The translations under genes and the position numbers were made by a program. 64,000 bases of DNA from Lytechinus pictus (taxonomy: Eukaryota; Echinodermata; Echinoidea; Temnopleuroida; Toxopneustidae). The stretch covers positions 18,526,001 through 18,590,000 of the forward strand of contig NW_026974140.1 of the NCBI RefSeq assembly GCF_037042905.1, written 5' to 3'. How positions within the stretch are numbered: position 1 is the first letter of the stretch; each line of letters opens with the position of its first letter. The notes below the pieces were generated by a model. The model was not told the DNA's origin. It worked only from the letters and a program-made list of their open reading frames with translations, and did no database searches. Below, piece after piece: positions 36,283 to 59,949 of this stretch.

Positions 36283-37083
36283 AATGAAATGGAGGCCAGA
36301 TATTTGACATCAACTATTGAACTGAAAAGATATTTCAGAGCATACTATTTTTAGTGTACAAGTAGAAGGAAGAATTTTTTTTTTTATTTGGGTAAAGGTC
36401 CAAATATGATTATGAAGTTTAGGTAAATTGGTCCCTTGATTATTTTTTCCAGAGAGAATAGTATATATCACACACGCTCGGGACGGAAATAATATCACAT
36501 TTATCAACCAATTTCATGCATTTTTTGTGAAGTTGAAAAAAAAAAAAGTATCACATTCTCCCAAACCAATGCAATCTAATCACAAAGATATTTGATATAG
36601 CATCCTTTCTTTGCTGTAACAAAACGTTTCATACACCAATCAAAGAATAATTCTATCAAACAAGTAATAAAATTAGACCTCCACTGATTTCAGGCAAATA
36701 TGCAAGGGGACAGTCTAATATCTGTCAGTGATAAAATACATTTGAAAGGGATTTCCATCAATCTATAATATTTTGATGTAATGTACACATACTTTTGCTG
36801 GTAAAAATATGACTTTCAATTATAGTATCAATGAAATGTGATTATATTTTGCACAATAGAAATACAAATATATCTACGTTAATGAATATTTTATACAAAT
36901 GTATTTCATTCACACACCTTGCATGTTGTTGGGATGTATTCGATATAAAAGGATATCATATGGTGTAGAGGAAAATATAATTTAGTAATTTACTATTCAC
37001 TGGTATATATGTATACTATCCACTTTCATCAAAACACTAGTAGAGCATGGTTCACTTTGTGATGCACACTCACAATCTTTCTG

Positions 37084-37212
37084 GGGTCTGTTACACAAAA
37101 CACATTAACTGACAGTACGATTGACTTATATGCTTGATTACATGTAAATAGTCAATGTAATCAAGTGAAAAATCATTCCTATGATCAATCACCAAGCTTT
37201 GTGTTCCAGGGC
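37084..37212. mobile_element. short MITE in the CHIC 3' region
   Basis: GGGTCTGTTACACAAAACAC is mirrored imperfectly by AAGCTTTGTGTTCCAGGGCCC; internal GATTACATGTAAAT-GTCAATGTAATC also pairs. About 130 bp. Confidence 0.5.
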
Positions 37213-37707
37213 CCCGATATCATCAATCTCATCATCCAAATTCAATTTTGAATATGAGCAAACATATACACATTAAAACATACCTTCTTCAGGTAATAAT
37301 AAAGATACAATGACTGCAAAATTAAGGATCAATCACATGATACGCTTTTAGTTTATATCATGAACTATTTCAATAGTATGCATGTTATTAGATAGCAAGC
37401 ATACTGTATCACAAGGACTATTGTGCATCAGACAAATAAATGTACTAGAATCATGAAATCAAATTACACTATGGCAGCAACAATTTGTTTTTCTAAAAAA
37501 AGGACAGACAAACAACCAAATGAAACATATTTGGCAAATAATACTGACATATTTACACATGTGGATTTCATATGATCTATGTACCTGTATTTCATATATA
37601 CATATTAATTACTGTACATAATTTCATAGTGATATCTTTAGTGTCAGCAACTTTCAAGGGCAATTAAATAAAGATTACTTTCAAATCAGTTCCTTCTCTC
37701 CATCGCG

Positions 37708-49402
<11,695 letters not shown>

Positions 49403-49473
49403 GCTGAACCTGCAACAGTGGTGATATCGAGCTGCGTTGTGCGACTAATACGTTTATTACGTACTGCACATTG

Positions 49474-49481
49474 TGACGTCA
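49474..49481. promoter_or_regulatory. consensus CRE in the CHIC promoter
   Basis: Perfect palindromic TGACGTCA, 72 bp upstream of the CHIC ATG, in a GC-richer block (to about 49560). CREB/ATF factors bind this site; function here is inferred from position only. Confidence 0.5.
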
Positions 49482-49559
49482 GCAAAAGTTTTCTGAAAAA
49501 AGTTCATTTACCCTTATTGTCGGTGCGCGCGCTACACGCGCTTTGTTTGTAAACAATCC

Positions 49560-50145
49560 TAAGAATATTCCCACGTTATTATTATTCCATTCCATCGTCA
49601 CCCTTCTTTCGTTTTTCTACGATTTGTCATGTTTTAGTTCCATCATAATTATGATTTTTTAAATAAAAACTTTGCTGTCATTCTCATTATTTCTTTTACA
49701 TTTATGTATTTTCTTTATTTTCTTCTTTTTCCTACTTGAAATTATTAAAAAATTCAAATAGTTCAGTTTTGGGTACTATTATATCATTTACTCGAATAGG
49801 ACTCAATCAGAAATTATTTATGCTGTTGACATATGTATGCAGATAACAACTCATATTTTTGTGTAGTGTTTTTAAAACAGATTTAGTTAAAATAATAGGT
49901 CAAGTATTTGACTAGCTTCTATTTACTACATGGTTTATAACCCTTTTAAGCAAATTTTCATGGGGCATCTTGGGGCCTGTTTTATAACTTTTGTTTCAAC
50001 CCTAGATAATTTGAGTTATAAGTTAATTGGGGGAAATGAATGCAATAATATGATAAACTGTTTGCCCCTTTTTGCATGGTAAAGAGGTAATCAATTGGGG
50101 TCATTTTAGTGTAATCAGGGAAAATGTCTCTAGATTAAAAAAAAA
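49560..50145. other. A/T-rich intergenic stretch
   Basis: Nothing recognised. Confidence 0.4.
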
Positions 50146-50437
50146 ATCGCCTGGATATAATAATACGCAATATCTATATAGCACTTAATACAAATGTTTC
50201 TAAGCGCTGCATACTATTACCCTGGCTTTGCATGGCTACCCTGGTCGGACGCTCAAGCATTCAAGGAATTCCTTTCTACCGGGTACCCATATATTACACC
50301 TGGGTGAAGAGTGGCAAATGTAGATTAACGCCTTGCCAAAGGATGCGAGTGCTGCTGTGGAATTTGAATCCTGGACCTTGAGGTTCAGAGTCCGGAGACT
50401 TATCCACTGAGCCAAAACACCTCTACAATACACAAGT
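50146..50437 (-). mobile_element. tRNA-derived SINE
   Basis: On the minus strand the head reads TGGCTCAGTGGATAAGTC (pol III A-box-like) and then GGATTCAAATTCC (B-box-like), spaced as in a tRNA. It is followed by an unrelated body and a tail AGCGCTTAGAAACATTTGTA ... GCGTATTATTAT, like a non-LTR 3' end. The tRNA part has degenerate stems, so it is a SINE, not a tRNA gene. Confidence 0.7.
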
Positions 50438-52820
50438 TAGAGGCCATTAGTTTTGCAGAATAACAGTAATTGATTGTTCAGTTGATCACAATATCGTTTT
50501 CCAAAAGTACTCAAATTTCTTACAATTATTTCTTACCACACTAGCCCTCCCTCTTCTATGACATAAAATTCTTCCGCAACTTTATTTTTCTCTTTTTTTC
50601 ACTCTCTCTTACTACCCCTCTTGCTCTCCATCTCTCACTACTCCTGTCTCTATTTTCATACTTTTCCCTCCTTCTCTCATCAACATATATATACACACAT
50701 GAACACATCTCCAATTAAATCCTCATCATTTTTTAATGACTTCTTCCAAGGGGATGAAATATAGTCATTAAAACATAATGACCACTTTACATGGATGAAT
50801 ATAAGACCATATCCCCATAACATAGCATAGAGAATGATCACACAATTGTTTTGTATAATTGATTTGACATAATAACAAATATAATCAATTATGCGAATCA
50901 GCCCGATTATCAGTCATTTAACATTGTGTTCTAGGACCCTGACAGCTGCTTCACAGAGTTAAGAATGAATTAAGGTTGAATTCCAAATAAAAATTGCAAG
51001 CAATATTTACCATCATATTGGTTAGATTATGCTTACAATACTGGGCTCAGTAACACAAAAATAAGCGATCAATCGCTAAATGGACTGTCCAATTAAGATC
51101 AATGTTACATGCTTACTTGGTTCAAAATACGCACCAGGAACCAATCAGAAGTGTTCTTTCATTTTTGCTATTCATCTCTAAGGAGTGGAATTAAGTGTGA
51201 TTTCAAGGAGTGGAGCAGTAAGGCATTTCCAGTGAATTTCTTTGGTATTTACTACTTATTTTAAGATATCAATCCAAGGTTTCATTTTCACACCTCAAGC
51301 CTTGATAGCATGACTGACCAATCAGCTTATAGTTTAATTTTCCAAATCCCTTCAAAACCTTGACAGAAAGAATATCTCGCAAAGGGATGCTGGTGATTTG
51401 GTGGAGGAGGTGTTGAACACTCAATCCTTGTTCACACTCCAAAAACTTATCCAATCATCCATTAGCTTGGTAATTTGACTTTGAAAAAAAAAGAGATTGG
51501 TGCTATTCCTTATTCCACCAACATATTCTGCCCATGAAACAATATAAAATATTTTTCAAACCAAAAGTTGAAACTCCTTTGATGAAGTGAGATTTGATTA
51601 CATAAGCAACTTGAAATATGTTCATCAGGACATTATCATTCATACTGCAATCTGAATAAGAAAACTTAAATATATCGTCACGGTTAAAGTGATGTCAGAT
51701 GTCCTTCAAAGTGATTAAGTACATTAGCTTTACTTATCATTATCTTTCCTTAATATTGAGAAATACAAATATTTTGTTACAACACATGATCTTTTTTATT
51801 CTTCCATTCAATAGTTTTCCATTTGTTTAAGTAAATCAGATTCAAACCTTCACTAAAATTAATACCGTACTAGCTTAAATCGTTACATTATAACGTTTAA
51901 AGCAAGTACCGGTATTAATTCTATCGAAGGTTTAACCCTCATTAAATTGGGGAGCATTAGTGCATTAATATATTCAGAATAGACAAACTAACAGTTTCCT
52001 TTATTAATAAAATGAAAACAATTTTGACAAGAGTTTCCTTCTTTCATGTCCTGATGAGATTAGTCAAAAGGAAATTGACTGTTGCTTAGCACTTCACAAG
52101 TCACTGAATAATTACATTAATTATTTTACCGATTAAAGAAATGTTTATCAAAATTTATAACATTGCACATTGTACCCCATTTCAGAGTATTTCATTGTAC
52201 CACAAACTGTTTCTAAATTAGATTTATCTAAATGTATAAAAAATAAGTTTTGATCAGGAGAAACTGTCGAAAATTAGGTTATCAAGTCAAATGGATTTCA
52301 ATGAAGCTACATGTATCCTTCAAAATTGAGCAGAAAAAGCGGCAGGGTTTACAATCACAGTGATTATTCATCCCATCTAATAACACAACAAGTTTATTAT
52401 TTTGCTTTATTAATTATTATTAACTATATGTACTACATCTTTCATTAATTTCCTCTTTTTACCAATTTATGGCCCCCTCTTGGTAAAGTAATGATTGTGA
52501 ATATTAATTTAAGTATTTCATGCAATTTTTTTGAAAATTCAATATTAAACGAGAAAGTTCAAACTTGTTCTGATAAGCATCAGAAGAAAAAGTAGCAGTA
52601 GCAGTACGAGATGAATGAAAGATAATCAAAAAGCACAGGTATCCATCCCAAATGTAGCTTGCTTTCACTTCAAAGAAATGTAGACAATTTAAAAGATAGA
52701 ATAATAATCATAATAATAATGCAATTCTTGTAAAGTGCATATCACAATATGACATAACATCCCTTTGAAAACGATATTCATTGAATCTTAAATTTTTCAT
52801 TTTTTAAAGAGTCAGAATGA
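50438..52820. other. A/T-rich intergenic stretch between CHIC and ALG11
   Basis: Contains a short hairpin element (51844-51933) and otherwise nothing that I can assign. No ORF with a recognisable domain. Confidence 0.4.
51844..51933. repeat. 90-bp hairpin element
   Basis: Left AAACCTTCACTAAAATTAAT pairs with the inverse of the right end (AAACCTTCGATAGAATTAAT on the other strand). Arms of about 43 bp, loop of a few bases. Confidence 0.75.
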
Positions 52821-53235
52821 TAATATGGGGAAATTCACCCTGATGTCAAGTTGGTAAAAGCAAAAAAAGAGAGCATTTTAATGGAAGCTAACCAAATATC
52901 TATTAAAAACAACAAGAGTTACACCTTTGAATGTTGAATTATGTGATGTCACATGCTAGCAGTTCCCCCTAATTAATATGTCATGTAATATTCATGTAAA
53001 TTCCAAAAATTGCCATTGCTTAATGATTTATGATAATTTGATATACATGAATTTTTATAATTGTGTAAGAAATAAAGAATCCAACATTACTGCTTGCAAA
53101 GGTAAAATAAGTTTCAATTATCTGAGAAAGGGAACTTGACTTATTTCATATTTCTTGACATATGAGCAAGACGGTCACATGTACATGCGACATCAACAAT
53201 GAACCCGTTAAAATTCCATTATTAAATTAATGGAC

Positions 53236-54010
53236 TTAACCCTAAATAGACTGGGCTATTTCGACGCCTAAGAAGACGGGGGGGGGGGGGGGGGCTGATT
53301 CAGCCCCCCCTTATGATCTCAGCCGTCGATTGCGCGATCGCGACGAAAATTGGCACGCGCATTACCCATGGCATTATCTACAAAACCATGATATCAAATT
53401 CTGCGAAAAATCTCATTGCTCATTAATTATGCTAATTTATGCATAAAATCATAAGTTTGCTCTAATTAATAAAATAATGCCCCTAGAATGCTAATTTTTG
53501 TTTCACATACTCTAGATACTGATAGGCATCTGATCAAATTTATTTTTCAAAAATTTCAACATCACATTTATTTTCTTATGTATTCTATTGTTTTCTAAAT
53601 TTCTTATGTATTTCCATGTTTTTCGACTTTTTGTGTTTTAATGTTTTTCAATGGAAATTGTCAGGGACTTTATTTTCACCATAAACAAGATCAAATTAAT
53701 TGATTTTAAGCAGTAAAAGGAAAAATAATGATACATTTTATGAATTTTGGCTAAAAACACTATTTGCATTGGATTTGTACACAAATTCATGTTTTTGAGT
53801 AATTTTTGGTCTGCATGCACTTTACGAAATGTTGCGTAAATTCGGAACCCTGTATCCGGGGGTCGCAATTCTGGTCTCAAAAGTTGCGCAAGGCTTGAAA
53901 ATAAAAAGTGAGCAAGCTACGCGGTAAAAAAAAATTTGAGCAGCGGATTTATCGTGAAAAATGTTGAGAGGGGGGCTGAATCAGCCCGCCCCCAGTCTTC
54001 TTAGGGTTAA
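53236..54010. mobile_element. piggyBac-like MITE (TTAA TSD)
   Basis: Begins TTAACCCTAAATAGACTGGG and ends CCCAGTCTTCTTAGGGTTAA. TTAA stands at both borders (53236-53239, 54007-54010), and the CCCTAA ends are typical of piggyBac. Subterminal GGCTGATTCAGCCCCCC and GGGGGGCTGAATCAGCC are mirrored, with G17 at 53278-53294. No transposase. Confidence 0.75.
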
Positions 54011-54030
54011 GCCCAAAATTCTTTGATGTT

Positions 54031-54050
54031 TTTATTTTTCTGATTTTATT
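54031..54050 (-). terminator. candidate ALG11 polyadenylation signals
   Basis: Two minus-strand AATAAA hexamers (54050-54045 and 54036-54031) about 155-170 bp below the ALG11 stop codon, within the right end of the MITE at 52825-54085. Confidence 0.4.
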
Positions 54051-54202
54051 AACATCAACTTGACATCAGGATGTACTTTCCTTTAATAAAATCTTGACAG
54101 AGTACATCTTTGATAGGTCTTTAATAAAAATATATCAAAATAGAAATATCATTATATAGCTCAGATAATAAATTAGACATCCAAAATCTCCAAAACCCCC
54201 AA

Positions 54203-54474
54203 TTAATCAAACAACTTTTCTGATGCTGCCAGAAAAGTTTTTTCAAACTCCTTCTCTGAGAATCTTTCAACTGAACTCCTGGCAGCGAGTCTAATCTTCA
54301 TCCGTTCATCAGAGGTCATCTGAAGAATTTTCATCATTGTATCAGCATAACCCTCTTCACTATCAGCTAAGAACCCTGTTTGCTGGTCTTGATAAGGGAC
54401 TACTATATCCATCTTAGGACCACCAGAGTTGTGGGCGACAATGATGTTACCTGCTGCCATGCATTCTACCACAC
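54203..54474 (-). CDS. ALG11: ALG11 exon 3
   Basis: Encodes [20 protein letters not shown], then [19 protein letters not shown] and the C-terminal helix to KLFD and TAA at 54205-54203. Carries the second glutamate of EX7E and the nucleotide-sugar-binding NSGGP loop. Acceptor TTCAG|GTGT. Confidence 0.94.
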
Positions 54475-57400
54475 CTGAATAAGTAAAATTGAAAACAAAT
54501 CAAGTAAAGACATAACCATATATTTGAACTAAAATCCTAGAAGGTATAATGATGATGATAATATTATATGCAATTTGTTAGGCGCCATATTCATCCTGTA
54601 AGAGATGCTCAAGGCGCACAAGTGAAGGGGGGGGGCAAACAAAATTACAAGTAACAGAAAATAATTGATAAAATGAGTAAAAGATGTAAGTTTTTAGCTT
54701 AATCTTAGATGTTTCCACACACACTTGCTATTCCAGATCTCTTGTGGGAGGGAATTCCATAGTGAGGGCCCTGCATGGATGAAGGCCCTTTCACCCACTT
54801 ATGTTTTACAGTCGGAACGGTAAGGAGACCAGAGTCACTGGAGCGTAGAAGCCTAGATGGTGTGTAGGTGTGATTGAGAGCAGAGTTGGACTGTGGAGCA
54901 GAGCCATGAACTGAGTGATATACCAGTAAAAAAGGATTTTTTACGTTCACTCATGGGCAACCAATGTAAAGATTTAAGAACAGGAGTGATGTGGGTAAAT
55001 TTGTTACGAGTATAACTTTAAGGCTAGTTATCATCATTGGATATGGAGAACTGTTGAAGCAAGAGCAAAACACACCTCACTTTAGAGAATTACATTAACT
55101 GCCATGATGAACACCTATTTGCAACTGGATCAATATCATAGATCAGATATATCTGAGGCATGATTATAATTACCGTTAGAAGAGGGTATATAGGTTCCTT
55201 GTGGTTAAAAAATCACAACTAATTGAGGGAGAAAAATGTTTATAAGTAATTTGATTTGAATACCAAAGATGAAAAGTAACAAAAAGTGTATGTTTTTTTC
55301 TCTTATATCTCACAATGGTTTTATCAAAATATGATATTCATGATATTTCCGTCAATTAGGCTGAATTGCATTGGATTTACAAAATATAACAATATAATGA
55401 TACATGTACAATGACAGCAGTCACACTTTATATAATGTAATATTTACAAATAAAAAGATGAACACATTCAGTATCCTTACAGATGACCAAAACCAATTTA
55501 TCATGGTATCAGGGTGAACTTCCACTTTAATATATATTGGGAGGTTCAAAACCCACATGTTTTACACTACAGTTAAAGTACCATTGGTTATTATGGTTGG
55601 AGTAAAATGAAATGAAACTGAAAACAGAATAACAGATAGAAAATATTTTGTTTCTGTCAACAAATGTACTAAAATTGAACAATTACATTTTCATCCACAA
55701 GAGGATAATCTGAATACTATATCTTGTAAGTAATATCTTCTGGAGTTTTACACAACCTACCATACCAAATACCTTTTAATAGGAAGATACACTGAAGAAA
55801 AATGAATGATAGTTTGATACTAATGGGAGAGAAGATACAAAACAAACTTCTCATTACCTATTCCAAAATGCTCATTCCACATGGAGTGTAATCCTATAGT
55901 GGCTCCAGCTAGATGTGACTTCAGGTCTTCAAATGGAATGTTCAGTAGAAAGTCTACATGATCTGCCACACCAAGAGATGAAGACAGCGCCCTCAGATCA
56001 GCTACTCTACTCTCATCTCCAACATTCCGACAACTCCCAATCAGCTCAAGCCTGATTTTCATTTTTTCTTCCTGACTCAATTTCTTCATCAAAGCAGAGA
56101 ATGATTTCACCTGCAATGTGTGGTCTTTTTCAGGGCGGAACTGCGCAACCGAGGCAATGACTTTGATGCTCTTCTCTTCATCAGGAATGATCTGAAGGCT
56201 TGTGAACTCTTTGGTATCGCATGGTGGATAAACGATGCTAGGGTTTGTGGAAGACCCCCAGATGTCATTGATATGACCAAATGTCCAAGATGAGTTCACC
56301 ATGACAACATCCGATCGGGCACCCATTAATCCGTAAATGAAAGCAAACGCTTTGTAATAGAGGAGTTTGAGCTTGCTAAGTACTGGGTTACGTGCAATGA
56401 ATCCTTGATTATTGTATGAAGCAGTTCGGTCAGCAACCCTTGACAGCATATCTGTGCTGATTGTGGGGTAATGGACGTAGCAACCGACCCTGCACTTTGC
56501 AAGAAAGCGAAACAATGGCAGTGTGAAGGCATATCCCATGGTGTCTATATACACATCAGGAACATATTTAAACAAGGCTTCCATTCCAAGAAGCATGGAC
56601 CCTAAGCTCTGCCCAAGGAGAGTTAGGAATGGATAGGTCTTTGCTTCAACAAGGAATCTGTTCTTTAGAAACACAAACTCTACAGGTCTTGGTAGGGTGA
56701 TATTAAATCTCTGCTTAGCTTTCTCTATAATGTCATTCCCAGTTGCTTCTGTATCCCCAGAGTAAACCACACATTGAATATGAGGATATCTGGAGAATGT
56801 GAGAAAAACAAAATACATTTGTAGTTGAAAACAAAAGTTATGAAACTAAATCAGAATTTTTGTTTATGGGGAATGGGTTCATCCTGTGTGGCATCCCTTC
56901 GCTCTACTACTTAAGCAAATTATTAATTCAGTTAATTTAAGCAATACCTCAGTCGCATTTGCTCTATGGCGGCCGTACAGTGAGTCGAAAATAGCTTTTT
57001 TATCATTTTTTGTAATAGCTACATATACGTAGTTTAAATACAAATGAATAAAACAGCTGTTTTCGACTCACCAAATGGCCGCCATAGAGCAAATGTGACC
57101 CGAGGTATAAGGAGACTGGAATTCATAGCACTTTGTCAAGAAACTATTCCAGTAAAAACAGTAGCAAAAATGTAAAAAAATGTTATTCAATCAAATATTA
57201 CTTTACACCTAATAAAAATATTAGAGGTGTTTGAGTCTCTAATAAAATCTTACTAGATCATAGAGAAAGACACTAAACTCATACACTCTCGATATACAGG
57301 GTTGCATGCATTGCATTTAGTAAATAAAGTTCTATTCTACACGATCATCTTTACATGTATGTCCCTACAATGTTGAGCTATAAAATGCCAGCTAAATTTC

Positions 57401-59343
57401 TTGTGAGATTCATTTTGTCCTTTATAGCATTAATAATGGATTGGTCAATCATCAAACAGAATATAAGAGCTATGGGGGGGATAATTGGAAATTCCACTAG
57501 GTTTGCCACAAGGTCAGGATTTTTCAAGAGTCATTCTTTGTAAATACCGTAAGGGACAAGGACAACTCTCCCTCTTTAATTGTTAATAGCCCTTCCTTGG
57601 AAACATTTTCATTTCATTTCATTTCATTTCATTTCATTTCATTTCATTTATTTCACATTAAAAACCAATACACACAATTACAAAAGACAGAAAAGGAAAT
57701 TACTCCATGTATATATAAAAGAGAGAGAGAGAAAGAAAGAAAAAAAAAAAAAACATACAACAAAATTAAAGTACGATGGTAAATAATGTGACCGGGGCTA
57801 GAAAAAGCAGAGCTTATCGAGTCTAGCCCCGGCAGAAATGGAGAATACGAGAAGGAAGGAGAGGCCCACCCCGGGAGCACGTACGGTCAGAGGCATTATG
57901 CACTCTGATCGTGACCAACTAAGCTCCTGGAGTAGCTCTCTCCTCCAGTGAACACTTTAAAATCAACCTAATGGAAATAAGGGGGGGGGGACAGAAAAAA
58001 AGGGAATTAAAACGAGTTACACACTGATTTTGATTAATGATTATTTAGAATTGCACAGATACCTTTTGTATTTCATCTTAAACTGCCGTAATGACGGACT
58101 TTGTTTGATGTTATCATCTAAAGCAGACCATACTAGATAGCCCTGATACTTCACACTTCTCTGTCCTGTAGTGGTCCTGAAATATATGCTATGTAATTTC
58201 TTTGAGTTACGAGTATTGTGACAATGAACATCACTATTGCATTTAAACCAATTTTGGAGTGATTTTGGTAGTAATCCCTTTTCAGACCTGTACATGAATT
58301 CTCCAAGTTGTAACTTACACAATTCGTATATAGTTAGTACTCTAAATTGTTTAAAAAGGTCTTTTGTGTGAGCCAGATAATGAGTTTTACCAATTATACG
58401 TAATGCACGCTTTTGCAACAGATATAATCGATTTAACAATGTATTTGATGCATTCATCCAAAGCATATTCCCATATTGTAAGTGAGGTAGAACCAAGGTA
58501 TTGTATAACAAGAGTAATACATTTGATGGTAGTACAAATTTCAGCTTTGACATAACGCCAATTATTCTTGATATCTTCAGTGCGATATCGTTAACATGTA
58601 AAGACCATGATAATTTGTCATCAATACTTACTCCCAAAAAACGGGTACTACTCACTTGCTTTAAGGGTTCTGATGAGTCCGCAAACTTAAGTGAAAGTAA
58701 GCTCTTATCATATTGTTTATTACATGGGACAAAATGCATGAAATTTGTTTTGTCAATGTTTATCCTTAACCCATTAACTTTATACCAATCATTTACATTT
58801 TGTATTTCTTTATTCATGTTTTGTATTAAGGTACCTAGGTCTTTTGCACTTGCAAACACATTAGTGTCGTCAGCAAAATTAGTGTCGTCAATCGAAATGA
58901 AAGCAATTGCAATTTTTAATGAGTCATTTCAGACGCAGTACACTTTTCATTTCATCAATAAGTTAGAACTGGATACAGAAGAAACATTTTGCTGAACAAA
59001 CTATTCCAGACCCAGTAACAAAATGATATCTTAATTGAGTAGTTTTACTTTTTTTACTGTAGTACATGTAAGTTGTAATTGTTAATTACCTGGTTTGTAA
59101 AGCTCTGATTGCACACCATAGCACCCTCTCTCCTCCTCCACCAGCATTACAGTATGGATGAAAGAATCCAACAGTGATAGGCTTCTTCCCATCTGGACCA
59201 GGCTGTGATGGTTGAAAAGAACGCACACTCTCAACTTTACGACGCAGTGCCATGAAGAGCACCAGGGCCAGAAGTACCACCACTACAAGCAGGATCATGT
59301 CTGAATGGTTGAAATAAAGAAATATGAACATCAAAATGCCCAT
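54203..59343 (-). CDS. ALG11: ALG11, GDP-Man:Man3GlcNAc2-PP-dolichol alpha-1,2-mannosyltransferase
   Basis: ALG11 adds the fourth and fifth mannoses to the dolichol-linked N-glycan precursor on the cytosolic face of the ER. Exons 59343-59090, 56789-55858 and 54474-54203 join in phase into 485 aa (human 492). An N-terminal membrane anchor (about residues 16-33) is followed by [20 protein letters not shown]; the glycine-rich loop at 68-74 is typical of this GT4 enzyme. Exon 2 holds [42 protein letters not shown] and FRPEKDH. The catalytic EX7E motif spans the last intron (E391 in NEHFGIG, E399 in VVECMAAG). A second ATG at 59298, just after a possible acceptor, would give 470 aa. Both introns contain transposon fragments. 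Confidence 0.95.
54545..55015 (-). pseudogene. CR1/L2-like ORF2 C-terminal fragment with 3' tail
   Basis: Reads [13 protein letters not shown], then [34 protein letters not shown], the family's C-terminal '-P-R-LRSSD-G-L-VP-' block. It is followed by a 3' region rich in AGGCGC and ATTATCATCAT. Inside ALG11 intron 2. The reverse transcriptase core is absent. Confidence 0.65.
55016..55857 (-). other. remaining ALG11 intron 2
   Basis: A/T-rich, no feature recognised. Confidence 0.4.
55858..56789 (-). CDS. ALG11: ALG11 exon 2
   Basis: Residues 85-395, most of the catalytic core: [39 protein letters not shown], the donor-binding and acceptor-loop segments, and the first EX7E glutamate in MWNEHFGIG. 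Acceptor CCAG|ATAT; donor ATAG|GTAATG. No frameshift or stop. Confidence 0.95.
56947..57105. mobile_element. TA-flanked MITE in ALG11 intron 1
   Basis: CCTCAGTCGCATTTGCTCTA ... CCGTA, mirrored by TAGAGCAAATGTGACCCGAGG; inner GAGTCGAAAA and TTTTCGACTC also pair. TA lies at both borders (56945-56946, 57106-57107), consistent with a Tc1/mariner-type target. Confidence 0.8.
57604..57657 (-). repeat. GAAAT microsatellite, 3' tail of a retroposon
   Basis: About nine tandem ATTTC (GAAAT on minus). It sits exactly where the 3' end of the minus-strand RT element at 58041-58895 is expected; CR1/L2-type elements often end in such short repeats. Confidence 0.7.
58041..58895 (-). pseudogene. non-LTR reverse transcriptase, truncated at FADD
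   Basis: Open from [14 protein letters not shown] through [48 protein letters not shown] and [13 protein letters not shown] to a C-terminal [19 protein letters not shown] block, ending at 58041. The first 50 bases repeat GACGACACTAAT twice, so the box reads [10 protein letters not shown], a small duplication at the 5' truncation point. It is related to the plus-strand RT at 43853 (same FADDTN type). With its 3' region and GAAAT tail (to 57604) it is a classic 5'-truncated insertion in ALG11 intron 1. Confidence 0.85.
59090..59343 (-). CDS. ALG11: ALG11 exon 1
   Basis: Residues 1-84: membrane anchor [20 protein letters not shown], linker, and [20 protein letters not shown]. Donor ACCAG|GTAATT. 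The ATG at 59343 is the longest choice; the ATG at 59298 (start of the hydrophobic segment) is the alternative. Confidence 0.93.
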
Positions 59344-59689
59344 CTCATTAAGTTTATTCCAAGCAAGTTACTAATGAACCTCAAATCTAGTAGTCAGTGA
59401 AGAACCATGGTACTTTGATAGGGAGAATGACCTATTTTTTCTCAATTAAATTAGAGGAGGAATATATGGTTACAAAATCAATACCTCTCCATTTGATGCT
59501 TTTTGTTAGTTTCTCTTCCTTTTCTTCTCCTTTAATTTCACTGCTTGAACAATTTATATTGAGCGGTCCCTCTAACTGACCCCCCCACGAGCCCCTTCTG
59601 GTCACGTCAGCGGCACCACCCCTATTACATACTTAGAGGTGATAACCTTTACATCAGCTTTTTCCAATCTAGACTAGGATTGGATGTTT
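59344..59689. other. ALG11 upstream region
   Basis: Probable 5' UTR and promoter of ALG11; no TATA box or other clear site stands out. Confidence 0.35.
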
Positions 59690-59937
59690 GGGCCCTGTCT
59701 TACAAAGAGTTATGATTGATCCAATCAATCTCAACTGTATGGAAATCCATCCAGACCATAATTTCTCCTTAGTAAACAAAGAGCATCACACTGAATTTTC
59801 AAATGAACGATGAATATATGAGTATACATCATATCTAGAAAAAAATTTGAACAAATCTGCATTTTCGATGTTGACGTTACTGGCCATCCATAGTTGTGAT
59901 TGATTGGATCAATCACAAGTCTTTGTAAGACAGGGCC
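59690..59937. mobile_element. MITE, GGGCCCTGTCTTACAAAG termini
   Basis: Left GGGCCCTGTCTTACAAAGAG, right inverse CTTTGTAAGACAGGGCC; inner TTGATCCAATCAATC and GATTGATTGGATCAATC also pair. A related element follows at once (59950-60840). Confidence 0.8.
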
Positions 59938-59949
59938 ATGGTGGCATCT

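Larger units (their letters stand above)
52825..54085. mobile_element. MITE split by a piggyBac-like insertion
   Basis: Left GGGGAAATTCACCCTGATGT and 'CAAGTTGGT', right inverse 'AAGGAAAGTACATCCTGATGTCAAGTTGAT'. The element is broken at 53236-54010 by a second element. Its right end carries minus-strand AATAAA sequences that could end ALG11 transcripts. Confidence 0.7.

Noticed and set aside
50340-50437. Possible tRNA gene on the minus strand
   Set aside because: A- and B-box-like motifs are present but acceptor and anticodon stems do not pair well, and a SINE body follows.
58501-58995. 164-codon plus-strand frame
   Set aside because: Antisense to the minus-strand reverse transcriptase.
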